Source of the DNA: an uncultured Lachnospiraceae bacterium
GTDB lineage: Bacteria; Bacillota; Clostridia; Lachnospirales; Lachnospiraceae
Reading direction: 5' to 3'
NCBI GenBank assembly: GCA_902803745.1
Contig: CADCRB010000257.1
Coordinates: 1 to 11,307 of the forward strand
Length of the DNA stretch: 11,307 bases
The notes below the pieces were generated by a model. It was given only the letters and a program-made list of their open reading frames with translations, made no database searches and was not told where the DNA came from. The position numbers and the translations under genes were made by a program. Positions 6,889 to 11,307 of this stretch are shown here, in pieces (the stretch's first letter is position 1; each line of letters starts with the position of its first letter).

Positions 6889-6917
6889 TTGCATTTTGTC
6901 GGTATATAGGTTATTAT
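6889..6917 (+). promoter_or_regulatory. Candidate metK promoter
   Basis: TTGCAT (6889-6894), 17-bp spacer, TATTAT (6912-6917). The -10 is a 5 of 6 match but the -35 only 3 of 6. An alternative, TTGCGA (6925-6930) with TATTTG (6948-6953), would place the start right at the riboswitch. I cannot decide between them. Confidence 0.35.
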
Positions 6918-6938
6918 CTTTTCGTTGCGATAATAATC
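6909..6938. other. Dyad element between the HD-GYP promoter and the SAM-I leader
   Basis: GTTATTATC (6910-6918) and GATAATAAC-like GATAATAATC (6929-6938) form a perfect 9-bp inverted repeat, 10 with a G-T pair, around a 10-nt spacer. It contains the candidate metK -10 (6912-6917) and touches the alternative -35 (6925-6930). Its form suits a dimeric DNA-binding regulator; it lies upstream of the aptamer and is not part of it. Confidence 0.45.
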
Positions 6939-6959
6939 AAAACTTCATATTTGACGTTC

Positions 6960-7074
6960 TTCTTATTAAGAGTGGTGGAGATGCAAAGGATCTGTGAAGC
7001 CACGGCAACCCCTGATGCTGATAGCGTATCAGATGGAAGGTGCCAACCTTGAGCGAGTGATCGAACAATGAGAG
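6960..7074 (+). promoter_or_regulatory. SAM-I (S-box) riboswitch aptamer
   Basis: Hallmarks in order: P1 5' strand TTCTTATT (6960-6967), AAGAG then GGTGGAG, the GAAGCCACGGCAACC junction, a P3 stem made of CTGAT/ATCAG arms, the P4 element GGTGCCAACC, and the P1 3' strand AATGAGAG (7067-7074), which pairs with the 5' strand including G-T pairs. When SAM binds, P1 is stabilised and the downstream terminator forms, turning metK off. This is the expected feedback by the product of the gene behind it. Confidence 0.93.
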
Positions 7075-7093
7075 GATTTGATTATGATGATCG

Positions 7094-7118
7094 GGTCCGC
7101 CTCAGGCGGATCTTTTTT
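7094..7118 (+). terminator. Riboswitch-controlled terminator upstream of metK
   Basis: An 8-bp GC-rich stem (7094-7101 with 7105-7112, one G-T pair) with a TCA loop, followed by six T residues at 7113-7118. It lies between the SAM-I aptamer and the metK ribosome site, so it is the expression platform. GAGG at 7072-7075, in the P1 3' strand, could pair with CCTC at 7100-7103 as part of an antiterminator (inference). Confidence 0.9.
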
Positions 7119-7139
7119 ATTGAAAGGAAGAGACAGATT

Positions 7140-8321
7140 ATGGAAAAAAGACTATTTACTTCTGAATCCGTAACCGAAGGGCATCCCGATAAGGTTTGTG
7201 ATGCGGTATCGGATGCAATTCTTGATGCTTGTATGGCAGCTGATCCTATGAGCCGGGTGGCCTGTGAGACAGCCTGTTGTACGGGATTTGTGCTGATCAC
7301 GGGCGAGATCACAACAAATGCATATATCGATATGCAGAAGATAGCCAGAGACACGATCAAGGAGATAGGCTATACAAAATCCGAATACGGCTTTGACGGA
7401 AATACCTGCGCAGTGCTTGTCGCCATTGACGAGCAGTCGTCGGATATTGCTATGGGAGTAGATAAAGCTCTGGAAGCAAAAAAGGGAAATATAAAAGATG
7501 ACCTTGATACCGGAGCGGGTGATCAGGGCATGATGTTCGGCTACGCCACCAATGAGACCGAAGAATATATGCCTTATCCGATCTCGCTCGCCCATAAGCT
7601 TTGCAGACAGCTTACTAAAGTAAGGAAGGACGGATCTCTTAAGTATTTGAGACCCGACGGCAAGAGTCAGGTTTCGGTAGAATACGGTGAAGATGGAAAG
7701 CCTCTTCGTCTTGAGGCAGTAGTGCTTTCTACGCAGCACGATGAAGATGTGACCCAGGAGCAGATACATGAGGATATAAAAAAGTATGTATTTGATCCGG
7801 TCCTTCCAAAAGAACTCATAGATGATAATACAAAATTCTTCATCAACCCGACCGGCCGTTTTGTGATAGGCGGTCCCCATGGTGATGCAGGACTAACCGG
7901 TAGAAAGATAATAGTGGATACCTATGGAGGATACGCACGACACGGCGGAGGAGCATTCTCAGGAAAAGACTGCACGAAGGTTGATCGTTCCGCGGCTTAT
8001 GCAGCAAGATATGTAGCAAAAAATATCGTAGCATCCGGACTTGCCGAGAAATGCGAGATACAGCTTTCATATGCTATAGGTGTGGCGCAGCCGACATCGG
8101 TCATGGTTGATACTTTTGGAACAGGAAAGGTATCGGATGAGAAACTGGTTGATATAGTAAGGGAGAATTTTGACCTGAGACCGGCAGGAATAATAAAAAT
8201 GCTTGACCTGCGCCGTCCTATATATAAGCAGACAGCCGCATATGGTCATTTTGGAAGAAATGATCTTGATCTCCCATGGGAGAAACTCGATAAGGTTGAT
8301 GCATTAAAGAAATTTATCTGA
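7140..8321 (+). CDS. metK: S-adenosylmethionine synthetase
   Basis: 393 aa, normal family length. MetK makes S-adenosylmethionine from methionine and ATP in the cytosol, releasing phosphate and pyrophosphate. Motifs: GHPDKVCDAVSDAILDA (His15, Asp17 and Lys18 near the triphosphate), GAGDQGMMFGYATNET, GDAGLTGRKIIVDTYGG, GGGAFSGKDCTKVDRSAAY (the phosphate-binding glycine-rich loop) and SYAIGVAQP near the C-terminus. All domains are intact. The ATG at 7140 is chosen over the longer frame from 7068, which would run through the riboswitch terminator; AAGGA at 7124-7128 is the ribosome site, with an 11-nt spacing. The gene is controlled by the SAM-I leader and overlaps the dnaE 3' end by 8 bp. Confidence 0.98.
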   Translation: MEKRLFTSESVTEGHPDKVCDAVSDAILDACMAADPMSRVACETACCTGFVLITGEITTNAYIDMQKIARDTIKEIGYTKSEYGFDGNTCAVLVAIDEQSSDIAMGVDKALEAKKGNIKDDLDTGAGDQGMMFGYATNETEEYMPYPISLAHKLCRQLTKVRKDGSLKYLRPDGKSQVSVEYGEDGKPLRLEAVVLSTQHDEDVTQEQIHEDIKKYVFDPVLPKELIDDNTKFFINPTGRFVIGGPHGDAGLTGRKIIVDTYGGYARHGGGAFSGKDCTKVDRSAAYAARYVAKNIVASGLAEKCEIQLSYAIGVAQPTSVMVDTFGTGKVSDEKLVDIVRENFDLRPAGIIKMLDLRRPIYKQTAAYGHFGRNDLDLPWEKLDKVDALKKFI

Positions 8322-11307
8322 GGATAGCTACAGAGTCGTCTCCGAATGCTTCCTGCAGGGGCTGCAGAGCATCGGAGGCGGCTATTTTTATTGATAGAAG
8401 CTTTTGCTGTTTTGTTTTTTTCAGATATATGATGACAGAATCCTGCCCTTCTTCACGGGCATTGAGTATAGACATAAGTTTCTTATTGTTTTCTTCGTAA
8501 GCCTCAAGATCGTCAAAACTTATATAAAGCTTTACAGGCATATCATCAAAAAGCATGATAGTATTGGCAGACATTGACGTGCTCTGGTCATCCTGAAGTC
8601 TGACACGTCCTGTAAGGAAGACCTTTTGATCGACTTCGAGTATTTCTTTGTACTTTTGATACGCATCCGGCCAAACAAAAACTTCGATAGTGCCAACCAG
8701 ATCCTCGAGACTTATAATGGCAAATGTATCGCCTCTTTTTGTCTGTCGCAGTGAGATATCCGCTATTATTCCCCCTATGGTTTCTGTAGCGCCGTCTGAA
8801 ACACCAATTTCCCTGGTTTCCTCATTATAGATGAAATCTGATGTCCTTTTGGTTATGTTTCGTTTTAGCAGATTTTCATAGGCCTGGAGCGGGTGGCCGG
8901 ATATGTAGACCCCAAGCACTTCCTTTTCAAAATTGAGCTTTGTTTCCTCGGGAAGATCATCGACAGACGGAAGTATAAAGGCAGATACAGCATTGGCATC
9001 GTCAGCCCCCATCATATCGAAGAGGGAGATCTGTCCTGCTATGCCGTTTTTTCTTTCGTTTACTATGTTTTCTATCAGAGAATTATATGCACTGAGTTTC
9101 TGATTACGGTTTCCTGGAAGAGTATCAAGTGCACCGGCTTTGATCAGATTTTCTACAGCTCTCTTATTGACCTCGCGCCCTAAGGTCCGCTCAATAAAAT
9201 CACGAAGATCCCTGTATTTCCCGTTCAGTTCACGCTCCTTCACTATGGAGTTAATTACCGGATATCCCAAGCCCTTTATTGCAGACATCCCATAGCGTAT
9301 GCTTCTTTCGCCGGAGGCAGTGAAGGCGCTGAAGCCTTCATTAACGTCAGGCGGAAGAATGCTTATCTTCATTTCACGACAAGTCAGGATGTATTCAGCA
9401 ACTTTTACAGAGTTGCTTATGAAGCTTGTAAGTGTTGCAGCCATGAACTCTACAGGATAATAATATTTAAGCCATGCTGTCTGCATAGTTACTACAGCAT
9501 AGCTGGCAGAGTGACTCTTGTTGAAAGCATAATTTGCAAAATCAATAATGGAGTCATATATCCTGCCCGCTGCGGCTTCAGTTATCCCCATTTCTACACA
9601 CCCTTTGATGTTCTGTTTTGGATCTCCGTGAATGAAGCTTTGCCTGTTCTCGTCTATAATATGCTGCTTTTTCTTGCTTATAGCCTTGCGGATATTATCA
9701 GCCTGACCCAGAGAGTATCCCGCGAGAGACTGCAATATCTGCATTACCTGCTCCTGATAGATGATACAGCCATAAGTTGATTTCAGGATCGGTACCAGTT
9801 CCCCGGTCTCATAGGCGATGCTGTCGGTATCGTTCTTTCCGTTTATATATTTTGGAATAAAATCCATGGGACCGGGGCGGTAAAGGGCTATCCCGGCTAT
9901 TATATCCTCAAAGGACTTCGGTTTTAGCTTTTTCATAAAGGCCTGCATTCCGTCGGATTCTATCTGAAATATTCCATCGGTCTGTCCGGTACCGATATAG
10001 TCAAGGACAGCCTTATCGTTAAGATCTGTCTGGTCCATATCGATATGTAACCCCGGATTGCGCTGCATGGCTGCATCGGCAGCATCTTTTATTACAGTCA
10101 ATGTGCGAAGACCTAGGAAGTCCATTTTCAGGAGGCCGAGTTCTTCAAGTGTATCTTTTTCAAACTGTGTGGTGATCTCCCCTCCGCCCTGCTTTGAAAG
10201 GGGGACATAGTTATCGACATCCTCAGGAGTGATCAATACCCCGGCGGCGTGAATGGAAGTGTGTCTTGGAAGGCCTTCCAACTTCAGGCACATGTCAAGG
10301 ATGATTTTTACCTCGGGATCATTATCATAGAGATTCTTGAAATCTTTATTGATCTCCAGTACCTTGCTGAGAGTAATACCGTTTTCAGCAGGGATCATTC
10401 GCGCGAGCCGGTCCCCTGTGGCATACGGAAGATCCATGACACGACATACATCCCTTATGACCCCTCTTGCCTGAAGGGTTCCAAAAGAAATGATCTGGAC
10501 ACATTTTGATCGACCATATTTGCTCACCACGTAATCTATGACCTGCTGACGGCCAACTGGCTCAAAATCCATATCTATATCAGGCATGGATACTCGCTCC
10601 GGATTAAGGAAACGCTCAAAAAGGAGACCATATCTCGTGGGTTCCAGAGTGGTAATCCCCAGACAGTATGAAAGAATAGCTCCTGCCGCTGAGCCTCTTC
10701 CCGGACCTACCGGGATGTCATGGGTCTTGGCATAATTCACGTAATCCCATACGATAAGGAAGTAATCCACATATCCCATCTTTTTGATGACAGATAATTC
10801 ATAATCGAGACGCTCCTTCCTGGTGCCGTCATCATCGGGATATTTTTCTTTCAGGCCTTTATTTGCAAGAAAACAGAGGTAGTCCCATGAGGATGAGAAT
10901 TGATCCGGTATCTCAAAATGAGGAAGTTTAATATTATGAAATTCTATCTCAACATTGCATCTGTCTGCTATTTTCTGTGTGTTATCAAGAGCCTCTGGGA
11001 TGAAGTGAAACAGCTCTTTCATCTCATCTTCACTCTTTACATAGTATTGTCCTCCGGGATAGCGCATACGATCTTCGTCAGACAGCTTCTTACCCGTCTG
11101 TATGCAGAGCAGAAGATCATGCGGCTTAGCGTCCTCCGGATATGTATAATGGCAGTCATTGGTAGCAATGAGAGGTATATTCAGCTTGTTTGATAACTGA
11201 ATAAGTCCCTGATTTACCAGAGTCTGTGCACCGTCAAGGTGATCCTGAAGCTCAAGAAAGAAGTTTCCCTCTCCGAAAATATCAAGATATTCAAGAGCAG
11301 CCTTTTC
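8314..11307 (-). CDS. dnaE: DNA polymerase III alpha subunit DnaE (N-terminus outside window)
   Basis: The frame stays open to the right edge, giving 997 C-terminal residues of a protein usually near 1,150; an internal Met at 11067 is not the start. It copies DNA at the replication fork. Visible parts: end of the PHP domain (IATNDCHYTYPEDAKPHDLL, fragment residues 47-66), GPGRGSAAGAILSYCLG (~201-217), the catalytic pair in MPDIDMDF (Asp243, Asp245), the third Asp in KMDFLGLRTL (Asp396), a helix-hairpin-helix at AIKGLGYPVI (~677-686), a clean beta-clamp binding motif QISLF (759-763), and a C-terminal OB fold beginning ETIGGIIADISL (~842). It lacks the exonuclease insertion of PolC, so it is the DnaE type. 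The last ~15 codons overlap a terminator hairpin for metK on the other strand. No terminator for dnaE itself is evident. Confidence 0.97.
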   Translation of the reverse strand, partial: EKAALEYLDIFGEGNFFLELQDHLDGAQTLVNQGLIQLSNKLNIPLIATNDCHYTYPEDAKPHDLLLCIQTGKKLSDEDRMRYPGGQYYVKSEDEMKELFHFIPEALDNTQKIADRCNVEIEFHNIKLPHFEIPDQFSSSWDYLCFLANKGLKEKYPDDDGTRKERLDYELSVIKKMGYVDYFLIVWDYVNYAKTHDIPVGPGRGSAAGAILSYCLGITTLEPTRYGLLFERFLNPERVSMPDIDMDFEPVGRQQVIDYVVSKYGRSKCVQIISFGTLQARGVIRDVCRVMDLPYATGDRLARMIPAENGITLSKVLEINKDFKNLYDNDPEVKIILDMCLKLEGLPRHTSIHAAGVLITPEDVDNYVPLSKQGGGEITTQFEKDTLEELGLLKMDFLGLRTLTVIKDAADAAMQRNPGLHIDMDQTDLNDKAVLDYIGTGQTDGIFQIESDGMQAFMKKLKPKSFEDIIAGIALYRPGPMDFIPKYINGKNDTDSIAYETGELVPILKSTYGCIIYQEQVMQILQSLAGYSLGQADNIRKAISKKKQHIIDENRQSFIHGDPKQNIKGCVEMGITEAAAGRIYDSIIDFANYAFNKSHSASYAVVTMQTAWLKYYYPVEFMAATLTSFISNSVKVAEYILTCREMKISILPPDVNEGFSAFTASGERSIRYGMSAIKGLGYPVINSIVKERELNGKYRDLRDFIERTLGREVNKRAVENLIKAGALDTLPGNRNQKLSAYNSLIENIVNERKNGIAGQISLFDMMGADDANAVSAFILPSVDDLPEETKLNFEKEVLGVYISGHPLQAYENLLKRNITKRTSDFIYNEETREIGVSDGATETIGGIIADISLRQTKRGDTFAIISLEDLVGTIEVFVWPDAYQKYKEILEVDQKVFLTGRVRLQDDQSTSMSANTIMLFDDMPVKLYISFDDLEAYEENNKKLMSILNAREEGQDSVIIYLKKTKQQKLLSIKIAASDALQPLQEAFGDDSVAILR
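8334..8389 (+). terminator. metK terminator embedded in the dnaE C-terminal coding sequence
   Basis: Downstream of the metK stop (8319-8321), CTGCAG/CTGCAG (8353-8358 with 8362-8367), ATGCT/AGCAT (8346-8350 with 8368-8372) and TCCG/CGGA (8341-8344 with 8373-8376) stack into one long hairpin with a 2-nt bulge (8351-8352), a 1-nt bulge (8345) and a 3-nt loop. Lower pairs extend toward 8334 and 8383. Then ATTTTTATT follows (T tract 8385-8389). All of it lies inside dnaE on the opposite strand. Confidence 0.75.

Noticed and set aside
7152..7880. Long antisense frame (242 codons) across metK
   Set aside because: It lies wholly opposite a well-conserved gene, has no ribosome site and its product has no recognisable protein character; it is a shadow of metK codon bias.
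8270..8283. 14-bp perfect palindrome TCTCCCATGGGAGA near the metK end
   Set aside because: It lies in conserved coding sequence, has no usable loop or T tract on either strand, and is probably chance; it is not a dnaE terminator.

Overview
The window looks like the chromosome of an anaerobic Firmicute, most likely a Clostridia of the Lachnospiraceae type. Evidence: moderate GC with A/T-rich gene starts and strong purine-rich ribosome sites; a YwaC/RelP-type small alarmone synthetase; a QueT behind a short preQ1-I-like leader; metK behind a SAM-I (S-box) riboswitch; and a DnaE-type Pol III alpha subunit. The family assignment is inferred from protein style, not from a marker gene.

Layout. (1) 1-1729, +: the 3' part of a large probably extracytoplasmic protein with propeller-like repeats and a C39-peptidase-like C-terminal domain that seems to have lost its catalytic Cys and His. 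(2) 1719-2280, -: queT, overlapping gene 1 tail to tail by 11 bp, with a compact preQ1-I-like riboswitch and a TATAAT box directly upstream. (3) 2375-3272, +: a RelP/YwaC-like (p)ppGpp synthetase followed by an unrecognised 76-aa protein whose ribosome site lies on the synthetase stop codon. (4) 3418-5677, +: an extended -10 promoter, a coiled-coil protein with a C-terminal membrane anchor, murA only 3 nt behind it, and an intrinsic terminator. (5) 5680-6869, -: an HD-GYP cyclic-di-GMP phosphodiesterase gene interrupted by one in-frame TGA, with a near-consensus sigma-A promoter and a 5' stem-loop. (6) 6889-8389, +: a dyad element, SAM-I riboswitch and terminator, metK, and a strong terminator hairpin lying inside the end of dnaE. 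(7) 8314-11307, -: dnaE, lacking its N-terminus at the window edge and overlapping metK tail to tail by 8 bp.

Functionally this is mostly housekeeping with nucleotide signalling on top: (p)ppGpp synthesis, cyclic-di-GMP turnover, and RNA sensors for a queuosine precursor and S-adenosylmethionine. Peptidoglycan precursor synthesis (murA), SAM synthesis (metK) and replication (dnaE) are the core jobs. No mobile element, CRISPR array, tRNA or rRNA is visible. I see no wholly new multi-gene system. The features most worth following are the stop-interrupted HD-GYP gene, the metK terminator embedded in dnaE, the membrane-anchored coiled-coil protein coupled to murA, the small protein coupled to the alarmone synthetase, and the perfect dyad upstream of the SAM-I leader.
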